Of a DNA stretch of 64,000 nt, positions 1 through 7,953 are shown piece by piece. The DNA comes from WJMB01 sp964581465 (GTDB lineage Bacteria > RBG-13-66-14), in contig CAZOOP010000015.1 in NCBI GenBank assembly GCA_964581465.1, positions 1 through 64,000 on the forward strand. Reading direction: 5' to 3'. Positions within the stretch are counted from its first letter, which is position 1. Each line of letters starts with the position of its first letter. The translations under genes and the position numbers were made by a program. The notes beneath the pieces are model-generated. The model worked only from the letters and a program-made list of their open reading frames with translations. It searched no databases and was not told the origin of the DNA.

Positions 1-5
1 GGCCC

Positions 6-189
6 GGACCTTCGCCGAACCCCATCCGGAATCGCCGCCGCGCCCCCGCCCGGCGTTGGCACATTTCTTGCGGAGTCCGGGGTCGGCTCGTCCAAGAGGC
101 CGCCCCGCCCTGCTGCAAGAAATGTGCCAACGCCTCCCCGGCGAACAAAGAGGGCCGGCCTCGGCCGGGAAGCAGTTCGGCGAAGGTCC
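6..189 (+). repeat. Nested palindromic element, copy 1 (convergent sigma-54-like boxes)
   Basis: Outer arms GGACCTTCGCCGAAC (6-20) and its exact reverse complement (175-189) enclose an inner 20-bp perfect inverted repeat (52-71 and 115-134) with a 43-bp loop. Each inner arm contains TTGGCACATTTCTTGC, a match to the sigma-54 promoter consensus TGGCAYRNNNNTTGCW, pointing into the loop. This copy has A where others have G, and the opposite arm carries the matching change. The loop begins GGAGT and ends CCGCCCTGCT, as in copies 2, 3 and 8. It is one of ten copies in the window. Confidence 0.9.
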
Positions 190-373
190 TGTTTGCATTG
201 ATGCGAATACTTGGATACGCCTGCGCCGGGAAGATCAAGCAAACCGGGGTTCAAGGCGTTGGCAGGTCAGGGGTGGTGCGGTTGAAACGTGGGTTTGTGG
301 CTTGAGGATTCATGATAACTGACTGTATCTTAAGGATTAATTGGATTTGCGTTCTTGGAGCGTTATTGCTCAA

Positions 374-530
374 GGGATCATCAGAAGAAACTGGACCAGC
401 ATTTGTAACCATAGAGAGACGCATCGAGTAGGGGGCCTTGATAAATGAACGGCGGAAGCCGTCAATTCGTGAGGTCGGCTGGCTGATTCAGGTTCCAATC
501 AAAGCACTAGCCTGCTGCTGGGTTTGTTTA
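374..530 (+). mobile_element. Partial MITE, left end only
   Basis: Starts GGGATCATCAGAAGAAACTG. It resembles the reverse complement of the right part of the element ending at 7260, sharing GAAACTGGACCA, ACGCATCGAG, CCTTGATAA and AGCCTGCTG blocks. It stops at the left end of the complete element at 531, and I could not find a matching right end after 883. Confidence 0.6.
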
Positions 531-883
531 GGGATTATCACACGTTCATGAACAGAGGTGTATCGCTAATAGTTTGTTATTATGTTTCTTATAGCTGTGA
601 AAGTCGTCACTGTCCGTGCGTTGCTCGGCGGTATACAACAAGCTGATGTACTCTACGTGGACGCTTCCAATTGAACGCTCTGCTTCGGGAAGTCGCGACT
701 CCTGGTTTTCATCCCGAGCTGACCGGTTATCAACAGGCTATATGCTTTCTATTAGCGGCTTTATCAGATATGAAAATGGTAGCATATCGATCTGGGGCCA
801 TTCATGAGGTAATTGTCAGCACTTCCGCTCTAAATGCCGAATATTGTCTTTTCAATCTCGGGTCAGTTTCAGGTGATAATCCC
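531..883 (+). mobile_element. MITE with GGGATTATCAC termini (353 bp)
   Basis: Termini GGGATTATCAC and GTGATAATCCC are inverted repeats. The heptamer TTGTTTA abuts both ends, which looks like a target duplication. The interior is non-coding. It is clearly homologous, in opposite orientation, to the copy at 52697-53044: both share the block around TTCCCGAAGCAGAGCGTTCA when read on one strand. Confidence 0.75.
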
Positions 884-1085
884 TTGTTTAAATCGCTCTT
901 GGCGGGAATCCTTTGCAGTAACAGGCACATGGTGGAGTCGACTTCGGCGGTGAAGAACAATCCGGTTTAGAGGGCTGCCCTCCAGTCTTGATGATCAGCT
1001 TTCGAGAGGTCTGTTTGAGGTTGACCGGAGAGGGACTGGTTGGCTTGATTTGAGTACGTTGCTGGTTTACTCACTTTTCTCGATG

Positions 1086-1111
1086 AAAAAGCGCGGGTTG
1101 CCCCGCGCTTT
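1086..1111 (-). terminator. Intrinsic terminator of the 1137 gene
   Basis: Stem AAAGCGCGGG / CCCGCGCTTT with a four-base loop. On the minus strand it is followed by a run of five T. It lies 26 bp after the stop codon of the lipoprotein gene. Confidence 0.8.
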
Positions 1112-1136
1112 GTCCTATCCTTGGTTTTACTGGGGC

Positions 1137-2273
1137 TTATCCCTCTTCCGCCGGGTTCCCGGCCTCTCCGCCGTCTTCACCTGAGGCTCCCTCCTCCGCG
1201 GCTTCCTCGAGGGCCTCGGGATCCGGCGCAGGCGAACCTTCCTTGACGCCCACGGCCAGTCCCTGGGGCGTGGCGAAGTAGGCGGTGTTGGCCTCCTCGT
1301 CGAAGGCCACGTCGGCCATGGCGCCGAAGTCGGCGCCTTCTTGGACGCCGTGGAATTCCCACTGGCCCTCGCCGTAGGGGTAGTAGATGGCTCCACCGTC
1401 GGAGGCGGCCCAAGCGGCACCGACGCCCAGGGCGATACCGTTGACGTTCTTCCAGTCACCGCCGGGGTTGACCTCATAGAAACTCTCACCGCCGTCGTCG
1501 GAGCGGAAGATGCCCAGGCCGGCGCTGCCCACCCAGACCCGCTCGCCGGAGACCTCGACGCGGTTGAAGGGGTCGTAGGGGTGGACCATGGTCCAGCGGC
1601 CGATCTCAGCGTCGAGCTTGGCCAGGAAGCCGTACTCGTCCGGAGATACCACCCAGACGGTCCCGTCGGCGACGCAGACGTCGGTGATACGTCGATGGCC
1701 GATCTCGTTGCCCATCAGGGGTTCGCCGAGTTGGAAGGTCGCGTTGCCTCGGGGGTTGAAGCTGTAGTCGTGGAGCAGGCCGCCGTCGGTGCCCAAGTAG
1801 GCGTCGTCGCCGAGAAGGTCGGCGCCGAAGCAGGTCCAGTCGCCGTCGTCGCGGTCGGGCAGCCGGGCGGCTCGCCAACCTGCACCCAGATCGGCGGAGT
1901 AGGCTGCGCCCCGACCCAGGGCCCAGAGAACCCCGTTGCCGAACTCGACGCGTTCGAGCCCTGTGGGCAGGGCGGCGTCATCGACGGGACTGAAGGCCGG
2001 GTCGGTACGCGGAGAGCGATAGAGTCGGCCCCCGGCGACGACCCAGAGCTCGTCCGGGGTCAGCTCGACCGAGGAGACGGCGCCCGTCGGCAGGCCGACC
2101 TCTTCCCCCGGGGTCTCCCAGTGGAAGTCCTCGGTGGTCACCCCGGCCTCTTCCGGTGTCAGCTCGGCCTGCTCGCTGATCTGCTCGTCATCTCCGCCGC
2201 AGCCGGCGCAGGCGAGGGCTAACAGGCAGACCGCCGGGATGATCCGGCGGTGGTTGCGACTATGGTCAGGCAT
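1137..2273 (-). CDS. Lipoprotein with YCF48/BNR-like beta-propeller
   Basis: 378 aa. The N-terminus has a basic stretch, a hydrophobic helix and a lipobox ending ACAGC (Cys-25), so it should be an exported lipoprotein. The body holds repeated units of the type W-V-x-x-x-G-x-L-Y-R-S-x-D and F-R-S-D-D-G-G-E-S-F, typical of YCF48/BNR-like propeller blades. The C-terminus is acidic and Gly/Ala/Glu-rich. It starts 1 bp after the gcvH stop codon, so it is probably co-transcribed with the glycine cleavage genes, but no link to glycine metabolism is evident. Substrate and role unknown. Confidence 0.8.
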   Translation of the reverse strand: MPDHSRNHRRIIPAVCLLALACAGCGGDDEQISEQAELTPEEAGVTTEDFHWETPGEEVGLPTGAVSSVELTPDELWVVAGGRLYRSPRTDPAFSPVDDAALPTGLERVEFGNGVLWALGRGAAYSADLGAGWRAARLPDRDDGDWTCFGADLLGDDAYLGTDGGLLHDYSFNPRGNATFQLGEPLMGNEIGHRRITDVCVADGTVWVVSPDEYGFLAKLDAEIGRWTMVHPYDPFNRVEVSGERVWVGSAGLGIFRSDDGGESFYEVNPGGDWKNVNGIALGVGAAWAASDGGAIYYPYGEGQWEFHGVQEGADFGAMADVAFDEEANTAYFATPQGLAVGVKEGSPAPDPEALEEAAEEGASGEDGGEAGNPAEEG

Positions 2274-2274
2274 C

Positions 2275-2658
2275 CTAGTCCTCGCCGATCATCTCTTTGT
2301 ACGAGCCGGCGTCATGGAGGTTGTCGAGCTCGCCGGGATCGCTCAGGCGCACCCGGACCAGCCAACCGGCATCGTAGGGGTCATCGTTGACCTTCTTGGG
2401 TTCGTCGACGGCGGCGTCGTTGACCTCGACGATCTCGCCGGAAACGGGGGCCACCAGGTCGCTGGCCGCCTTGACGGATTCGACGACGCCGAACTCGGCG
2501 CCGACCTCGATCTCTTCACCGACCTCGGGGAGCTCGATATAGACCAGCTCGCCGAGTTCGCCGGCGGCGTAAGCGGAGATACCGATCAGGGCGGTTTCCC
2601 CCTCGGCCAGGACCCACTCATGGGAATCGGCGTATTTACGGTCATCCGGATAGGACAC
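2275..2658 (-). CDS. gcvH: Glycine cleavage system H protein
   Basis: 127 aa, the normal length for GcvH. It carries lipoamide and shuttles the aminomethyl intermediate between the P, T and L proteins in the cytoplasm. The lipoyl-lysine motif ESVKAASD puts the modified residue at Lys-63, and the family opening Y-x-x-x-H-E-W is present (residues 9-15). It lies 98 bp downstream of gcvT on the same strand and immediately upstream of a lipoprotein gene. No gcvP or lpd is in the window. Clear family assignment. Confidence 0.97.
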   Translation of the reverse strand: MSYPDDRKYADSHEWVLAEGETALIGISAYAAGELGELVYIELPEVGEEIEVGAEFGVVESVKAASDLVAPVSGEIVEVNDAAVDEPKKVNDDPYDAGWLVRVRLSDPGELDNLHDAGSYKEMIGED

Positions 2659-2756
2659 TAGGACTCCTTTCAGTTACGGGGGGAGGCGGTGCTCCCATTA
2701 ACACTACGAGTTCGTCGATGTTGGAATGGTCGCTCGATCGATGGTCCGGCGCGGTT

Positions 2757-3857
2757 TCACTTGCGCGAGCCTTCTTTATAGAAGGGGGGCTTGACGACTA
2801 CGGCGCGGCGCAGCTTGCCGCGTATCTCGACGTGGAACTCGCGCCCGCTCTTGGTGTGACCGCGTTTGAGATAGGCCAAACCGATCGGCTTGCCCAGCGA
2901 GGGCGACATCGTCCCCGAGGTGACCGCGCCGATTTCTGCGCCGTCGTCGTCGTGACAGGGGGCGCCGTGGCGGGCGATGCCGCGGTCGAGCATCTCGAAG
3001 CAGATCAGTTTCCGGGAAACCTTGTTCCGCTTGACCTCAAGCAGGGCTTCGCGACCGATGAAATCGCCCTTGTCGAGCTTGACCGTCCACTTCAGACCGG
3101 CCTCGAGGGGGTTGGTGGTCTTATCGATGTCGTTGCCGTAGAGGGCGTACTTCATCTCGAGACGCAGGGTGTCACGAGCGCCCAGACCGATCGCCCGTCC
3201 GCCGGCTTTGACGTTGTGGGGCCATAGCGCACGCCAGAGAGCCGGGCCGTGCTCGTCGGGAAGGTAGATTTCGAAGCCGTCCTCGCCGGTGTAGCCGGTG
3301 CGAGAGACCAGGACGTCGTCGATACCGGCGACGGTTCCCCTGGTCCAGGCGTAGAAGGCCAGGCCGGACAGGTCCAGCTCGGTGACCGCCGAGAGGACCT
3401 CCTCGGCCCCGGGGCCCTGGACGGCGATCAGCGTCGTCTGGTAGCTGCGGTTCTCCGCCGCCACGCCATCGGCGGGCAGGTGCCCCTCGACCCAGGCCCA
3501 GTCCTTTTCGATGTTGGAGGCGTTGACCACCAGCATCAACTCGTCGTCGCCGAGGCGGTAGACCAGCAGGTCGTCGACTATTCCGCCGTCGGGGTAGCAC
3601 ATCGGCGTGTAGAGGATCTGGCCCGTCTCGAGACCGGCGACATCGTTGGTGACCAGGCCGTCGACAAAGGCGACGGCGCCGGGACCGGCGAGGTGGAACT
3701 CGCCCATGTGGGAGAGGTCGAACATACCGACGCTCTCGCGCACGGTCAGATGCTCTTCGTTGATCGAGCTGTACTTGACGGGCATTTCGTACCCGGCGAA
3801 TTCGATGAGCTGGGCGTCCAGCTCCTGATGGATCGCGTTGAGCGAGGTTTTGCGCAT
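2757..3857 (-). CDS. gcvT: Glycine cleavage system T protein (aminomethyltransferase)
   Basis: 366 aa, a typical length. It transfers the methylene group from the H-protein-bound intermediate to tetrahydrofolate, releasing ammonia. Family landmarks are GMFDLSHMGEF (about 44-54), the MCYPDGGIVDDLLVYR block with the catalytic aspartate region (about 86-101), NASNIEKDW, and SRTGYTGEDGFEIY in the middle. The C-terminal barrel carries IGAVTSGTMSPSLGKPIGLAY. It starts with ATG after a GGCGGG ribosome site and is followed by gcvH, which supports a gcvTH transcription unit. I saw no glycine riboswitch in the 75 bp upstream. Confidence 0.97.
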   Translation of the reverse strand: MRKTSLNAIHQELDAQLIEFAGYEMPVKYSSINEEHLTVRESVGMFDLSHMGEFHLAGPGAVAFVDGLVTNDVAGLETGQILYTPMCYPDGGIVDDLLVYRLGDDELMLVVNASNIEKDWAWVEGHLPADGVAAENRSYQTTLIAVQGPGAEEVLSAVTELDLSGLAFYAWTRGTVAGIDDVLVSRTGYTGEDGFEIYLPDEHGPALWRALWPHNVKAGGRAIGLGARDTLRLEMKYALYGNDIDKTTNPLEAGLKWTVKLDKGDFIGREALLEVKRNKVSRKLICFEMLDRGIARHGAPCHDDDGAEIGAVTSGTMSPSLGKPIGLAYLKRGHTKSGREFHVEIRGKLRRAVVVKPPFYKEGSRK

Positions 3858-3933
3858 TCCCGCCGCCTTTCACGGTCTCGCTGATGGTGTCTACTGCCAG
3901 TATGCTTAGTTTAGAAACGCCGGAGGGAGTGTG

Positions 3934-4509
3934 TCAAGCGTTGTGGGACCCGCGTCGCAGGATGACCGAGGCGGCTAGGGCGACGATCAGCTTGAGGGCG
4001 TCGGGCGCCGCGAAGGGGAGCACGCCGGTCCGCCAGGCGGCGCCGAGATCGCCCAGCCAGAGGGCCAGCCAGGCCGTGCCCGCCGCATAGATCAGGGCCA
4101 GCCCGGTCAGGGCGGCCGCAGCGTTGTGAAGCAGGCTCGCCGGATTCCGACCGCGCAGAACGGCGACACAGTAGACCGCCGGCAGGAAGCCCAGCAGGTA
4201 GCCGCTGGTTGGACCGAAGAGGGCAACGCCACCCCCCGCGCCCCAGGCGAAAACCGGCGCGCCGGACAGGCCCAGCACCAGGTAAGCGGCCACCGTAGCA
4301 GCGGCGCGGCGAGGCGTCCCGGTCAAACCCAGGATCAACAACACCAGCACCTGGCAGGTGACCGGCACCGGCGTGGCGGCGAAGGGGTGGGGAAAGCTCA
4401 GACGCGCCGATAGACTCAGGGCCGCCACGCCGAGCAGCAGGCTCAATATCTGCTGAACGAGGCCGGTGCGAAGAATGGGACGATCCAGGGTCGACTCGTT
4501 GATCGGCAA
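3934..4509 (-). CDS. bioY: BioY-type biotin ECF transporter S component
   Basis: 191 aa with about six hydrophobic segments. BioY binds biotin in the membrane and works alone or with the ECF energising module (EcfA/EcfT), which is not in this window. Family signatures are PHPFAATPVPVTCQVLVLLILGL near residues 41-63, GLSGAPVFAWGAGGGVALFGPTSGYLLGF in the middle, and a C-terminal GVLPFAAPDALKLIVA segment. The start is TTG at 4509 with GGGAGG at the right distance. A sigma-54-type palindromic element (4662-4758) lies upstream. Confidence 0.93.
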   Translation of the reverse strand: MPINESTLDRPILRTGLVQQILSLLLGVAALSLSARLSFPHPFAATPVPVTCQVLVLLILGLTGTPRRAAATVAAYLVLGLSGAPVFAWGAGGGVALFGPTSGYLLGFLPAVYCVAVLRGRNPASLLHNAAAALTGLALIYAAGTAWLALWLGDLGAAWRTGVLPFAAPDALKLIVALAASVILRRGSHNA

Positions 4510-4661
4510 GGCGCCTCCCGGTGGGTTGGCTGCTTGTCAAGCGTTCGGGCTGTCGGCACAAAGGATGCTTATCCTAACCAAAAGACGCCGTGTTTGACAA
4601 GGGTCGTCGCTCCAAATCCAGGCGAGCTCCCACCCACGTTCACACGGCGTCCGGCGGCGAC

Positions 4662-4758
4662 GCGACCCGGTGTTGGCACGTTTCTTGCGGAGTTCGACGC
4701 TCCTTTGTGCGATATGCCGCGTCGCCCTGCTGCAAGAAACGTGCCAACACCGGGTCGC
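4662..4758 (+). repeat. Palindromic element, copy 2 (inner repeat only)
   Basis: Perfect 27-bp inverted repeat (4662-4688 and 4732-4758) with a 43-bp loop. Each arm ends in TTGGCACGTTTCTTGC pointing inward and fits the sigma-54 consensus. The arms begin GCGACCCGGTG, a prefix not found in other copies but perfectly mirrored here. I could not find the outer arm pair seen in most copies. It lies between a zinc-ribbon gene and bioY, both on the minus strand. Confidence 0.88.
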
Positions 4759-4810
4759 TCGGTCTGCGTAGATCGTACTCGGTTAAACCGAGTCGAATTT
4801 TTTTTGGGGT

Positions 4811-5455
4811 TCAATTACCTCCGCCCGACTCGCCGGCGAACTCCTCGAGCTGCCTCTGGATTTCGGGTAGCAGCTCATCGAGCATCTCCTCGACGCCGCA
4901 GAGGCTGTCATCGAGTTCGATGCGTGCTTCGCCGAAGGCTTCGTCCAGGCTGAGTTCGACGGAGTAGACGGCGTGGGCCGCGGCGGCGGCGGGGTCCTTG
5001 TTGATCTCGGCGCTGATCTCGTTGTAGCGGCTGTTATCGTCGCGCAGCTCCCTGGTGAACTCGTCGAACTCCTCGAGATTGGTGCCGTACTCGCTCAGGG
5101 CTTCGTCCCAGGCTTCGGGACTGCTGCCGCGTTCTTCATAGGTTTCGCGCCAAATCTCGACGTAGGTATCGTCGGAGAGGCCCTGGACGGGCTCTCCGGG
5201 TCCAGCGACGAGGAAGAAAACGGCGCCGGCGCCACCCAGGGCCAGCAGGGCCGCCAGGATCACCATGGTCTTGGGGTTCGGGTATCGACGGCTGGTTTCG
5301 TCTGGGGGGATGTCGCGTTCATGTACCGGTTCCCGCTCCTGGTGATAATCCCGCACACCGAAGCGCCGCAGGCGCCGTGCTCCGGCCCCGCAGGCCGGGC
5401 ACCGGCCGTCGAAGGGCAGTTCGAACTCGGCGTTGCAGTTCTCGCAGAAATACAT
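4811..5455 (-). CDS. Zinc-ribbon membrane-anchored protein
   Basis: 214 aa from the ATG at 5455, chosen because GGGAG precedes it and the zinc ribbon starts there; the frame stays open to 5611. The first 22 residues (FCENCNAEF, CPACG) form a CxxC-CxxC ribbon. A basic linker and one transmembrane helix (about residues 65-90) follow, then an acidic exported or periplasmic domain rich in Glu and Asp with no family I recognise. The same N-terminal design recurs in the 473-aa protein at 43368-44789, which has a different C-terminal domain. Function unknown. Confidence 0.75.
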   Translation of the reverse strand: MYFCENCNAEFELPFDGRCPACGAGARRLRRFGVRDYHQEREPVHERDIPPDETSRRYPNPKTMVILAALLALGGAGAVFFLVAGPGEPVQGLSDDTYVEIWRETYEERGSSPEAWDEALSEYGTNLEEFDEFTRELRDDNSRYNEISAEINKDPAAAAAHAVYSVELSLDEAFGEARIELDDSLCGVEEMLDELLPEIQRQLEEFAGESGGGN

Positions 5456-5872
5456 GTCTCTCCCGGGGACGGTCTTGATTTGATTGCGGCTTTGGTTACG
5501 ATTGTTGATTTTAGTCGAGACTCGGCACCGGCGCAAATGGTAAACGGCGTATCGGCTGTTGGCCTGATGGTTGTTCAAGGCGGAGTGGAGACGGCAGGAT
5601 TGATAACCCACCCTGCGCTTGCGAACAGTGATTCGCCCAAGGGTCCTGTTTCAAGGGAATGACTGATTGCGGCGCCTCAACACCCATTGAGTTCTTCTGC
5701 TGGTTGCCACCGTAACGATTGCGAGACCGGAAAGACGAGCCGAGTCCAAAGGGGGCGACTGACCAGATGTCATTTCACAGCCGCTTCTAAATGGCCGCAT
5801 CCGACGCTCCAGCATCCATCTTCACAGTATGGCAAATCCGGTTCCCATCCAGGCTTGGAATCAGCAGTACAA

Positions 5873-5903
5873 AAAGAACCGCCGGGGGGAACCGGCGGTT
5901 GGG
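5873..5903 (-). terminator. Intrinsic terminator of the 5925 lipoprotein gene
   Basis: Stem AACCGCCGG / CCGGCGGTT followed on the minus strand by CTTTTTG. It lies about 25 bp after the stop codon. Confidence 0.8.
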
Positions 5904-5924
5904 ATAGCGCGGCACGCTGTGGCC

Positions 5925-6614
5925 TTACATGAAGATCTCGTCGAACTCGTCGCCCTTGGCGTCATCGAGGGCGTGGATCTTCTCGCTGACCGACTGCACC
6001 CTCTCCGGGTCCTCTTCGAGGGCTTCGAAGGCGGCGTCGACGTCCTCGGGGGTGGTGTCGTACTTCTCGAGCAGCTCGGCCGGGATATCCTCGGGGCTCT
6101 CGGCGCTGATATAGATCTCGGCCAGAGCGTCGTCGTTCAGACCGCCCAGACCGGCCAGGCCTTCATCGATGCCCTCGGCCATGCTCTCCATGCCCTGGGC
6201 GAAGCCGCTGAACAGCTCGCCCATGCCCTCACCGAAGGCCTCCATGCCCTCGGCGAACTCCTCGCCGAAGCCTTCGAGATCACCCAGGGCTTCGAGGTCT
6301 GAGAGGTCCCCGAACATCGAGTCGAAGCCCAGGGCCATGGCCAGGGCGAAGGCGGCGGCCTCGTCCTTGGCCTCGACGTCGTCGATGACCTTCTCGGCGC
6401 GATCCTCGTCATCGCCGAGTTCCTCGAGGTAGGCGTCGACCTCTTCGGTGGTCCAGCCGTACTCGTCGGCGATCGCGGCGGCGTCTTCTTCGGTGCCGGC
6501 GTTGACGCTGGCGATCCAGTAATCGACGAAGTTCTCGTCGTTGAGTTCCTTGCCGCAGCCGGTGATCAACAGCGCCAGGGCGGCCAGGAGAACGAAGGGC
6601 AGTGACTTGCGCAT
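5925..6614 (-). CDS. Acidic lipoprotein, unknown function
   Basis: 229 aa. Signal sequence with lipobox LLITGC (Cys-20). The mature part is very acidic. It has a central Gly/Met/Phe-rich stretch of short repeats (FGEEFAEGMEAFGEGMGELF and similar), flanked by segments with E-x-x-x-D-A-x-x-E patterns: a GWTTEEVDAYLEEL segment near the start and a related YDTTPEDVDAAFEAL segment near the end. The two suggest an internal duplication. No family recognised. It ends at a good terminator, and a tiny lipoprotein gene lies about 100 bp upstream on the same strand. Confidence 0.75.
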   Translation of the reverse strand: MRKSLPFVLLAALALLITGCGKELNDENFVDYWIASVNAGTEEDAAAIADEYGWTTEEVDAYLEELGDDEDRAEKVIDDVEAKDEAAAFALAMALGFDSMFGDLSDLEALGDLEGFGEEFAEGMEAFGEGMGELFSGFAQGMESMAEGIDEGLAGLGGLNDDALAEIYISAESPEDIPAELLEKYDTTPEDVDAAFEALEEDPERVQSVSEKIHALDDAKGDEFDEIFM

Positions 6615-6712
6615 CGGTTACCTCCAGGTTGGTGGTCGGATCAGGGGAGTCGTGGTCTTGACTTATGAGTTGAGATCGTCCTGATACTCAATCGAGGTCT
6701 TGGAGGCCCTCT

Positions 6713-6877
6713 TCAAGGGCTTCTTTTCGTTTCCTCGCCGAGAATCTCCAAAGCGATGACGAAGATGTAGCCGGTGAAGCTGATCGAGGCTGCGGTGTCG
6801 TCGTTGAGGAGCGGACCGCAGCCCGCCGCGAGCAAAACGACGGTCAACGCTCCGAGGATGATTACCCGGCTGGGCAT
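6713..6877 (-). CDS. Small lipoprotein (54 aa)
   Basis: The ATG at 6875-6877 follows an AGGTGAAGAAG ribosome site. The product begins MPSRVIILGALTVVLLAAGC, a good signal peptide with lipobox LAAGC (Cys-20). A short segment with one more hydrophobic stretch (GYIFVIALEIL) follows, ending KRSP. It is short enough to be missed by length cut-offs. A longer overlapping frame (6663-6899) is arginine-rich and lacks a ribosome site, so I prefer this reading. Role unknown. Confidence 0.6.
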   Translation of the reverse strand: MPSRVIILGALTVVLLAAGCGPLLNDDTAASISFTGYIFVIALEILGEETKRSP

Positions 6878-6919
6878 ACTTCTTCACCTGGTGAATCAAC
6901 CGGCGTAGATATAAAGAAA

Positions 6920-7260
6920 GAGATTCCCACTCGTTATTAAGACCGGTATTTTTTGCTACTAGATTGTCAAGCTATGCTTTATAGCTCAATTTGCTGCCCT
7001 TTTCTTTAGCTTTGATTCGTGGCGATCAACCTCGACTCGCTCTTAAGGCCGTGAAGGTTGAAGGCTGTTGGTCATACCTATTGGCCGTGGAAGCTGATAG
7101 TGAATGACATGCTGACAGCAGGCTATTGCTTTGTTTAGCATTTATAACAGCCAACCGTCTTCACGAGTTGATACCTATCGCCGAGTAGTTATCAAGGAAC
7201 CCTTCCTCGATGCGGTTCACTTTAGTTGCCGATGTTGGTCCGGTTTCTTGTGACAATCCC
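6920..7260 (-). mobile_element. Diverged MITE (about 341 bp)
   Basis: The right end TTGTGACAATCCC matches the MITE terminus with one change, and the left end GAGATTCCCACTCG is a decayed terminus. The interior has the family segment with a CTTTATAGCTCA-like block and a TAGATTGTCAAGC block, seen reverse-complemented in the complete copies. The whole gap 6878-7397 contains only this element and short flanks. Confidence 0.55.
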
Positions 7261-7397
7261 TGAGGGTAAAGCCGGTCTGAGTTCGTGAGTCACCTTCCCG
7301 ACAATGCATAGATTACAATGCATAGATTAAACTGTCACACGACTGGATGTCCAGTCTAAACCTCCCGCACGTGATCGGCAGCGCCGGCGACCCGGGC

Positions 7398-7730
7398 TCA
7401 CGGCGGGTCGTGGCCCCAGCCGCCCCAGGGGTTGCAGCGCAGGACACGCCAGAGCGCCATCAGCAGACCCAGTCCCAGGCCGTACTTGCGCAGAGCCAGG
7501 GCGGCGTACTGGCTGCAACTGGGGGTGAAGCGGCAGGAGGGCGGGGTGTGAGGCGAAATGAAGCGCTGATAGAGGCGGATCGGGGCGTAGAAGGGCAGGA
7601 TGGTCACCCTGTGAAACAGCGACAGGCGGGACCAGGCCGGGGCCAAGTGCTCCCACTGCCCCGGGGTGTCGCAGCCCGGCGGCGGCGTCCCCGGAGGACC
7701 TTCCATAAGCTGCGGTTTCCTGTTTCGCAT
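7398..7730 (-). CDS. yidD: Membrane protein insertion efficiency factor YidD
   Basis: 110 aa, with the YidD core from about residue 37: FYAPIRLYQRFISP, then SCRFTPSCSQYAALALRKYG and a closing RCNPWGGWGHDPP. YidD is a small amphipathic inner-membrane-associated protein that helps YidC/Sec-dependent membrane insertion. The family usually has 70-90 residues, so the first 30 may be an extension or the start may lie further in. The usual rpmH-rnpA-yidD-yidC context is absent, so the gene stands alone here. Confidence 0.93.
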   Translation of the reverse strand: MRNRKPQLMEGPPGTPPPGCDTPGQWEHLAPAWSRLSLFHRVTILPFYAPIRLYQRFISPHTPPSCRFTPSCSQYAALALRKYGLGLGLLMALWRVLRCNPWGGWGHDPP

Positions 7731-7953
7731 ACGTCACCAATGAGATGATAAACGGCTCGCAGCTCCGGGAGGATATTCACGCTGGATTATCCGGGTCAAT
7801 CCGGGTCGAGCAAGAGCGAACCTATTACTTTCCCCTTGCCCAACATACATTTGCGATTATACAATGAACACGCTGTCATAAATAGACTTGCCCATTCCGC
7901 CTCCGCTTTCTCACAACTCGCCGCCCCTTCCGCCGAATCACCGAGGTGCCTCG

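Larger units (their letters stand above)
190..1085. other. Gene-free region with MITE debris
   Basis: No convincing gene is visible. The stretch is AT-richer than its neighbours and contains a partial MITE (374-530) directly followed by a complete one (531-883). Short open frames here lack ribosome binding sites and recognisable composition. Nothing further is seen in 190-373 or 884-1085. Confidence 0.6.

Noticed and set aside
6..189. Palindromic elements as intrinsic terminators
   Set aside because: Loops are 40-74 bp, no T-tract follows the stems, several copies lie upstream of genes or between divergent genes, and separate ordinary terminators are present next to copies 3, 8 and 9.
6..189. 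Palindromic elements as integron attC sites
   Set aside because: No integrase gene, no cassette arrangement, no GTTRRRY core, and arms far more conserved than in attC sites.
1341..2222. Long plus-strand open frame (293 aa) opposite the lipoprotein gene
   Set aside because: It is the antisense shadow of the GC-rich 1137-2273 gene, with no ribosome site and a composition of V/G/A/D typical of reversed coding strand. The same holds for many long antisense frames in this window, for example 24803-26743 and 39767-40858.
6663..6899. 78-aa Arg/His-rich open frame
   Set aside because: It overlaps a shorter frame with a clean lipoprotein signal and ribosome site and has a composition typical of an off-frame reading.
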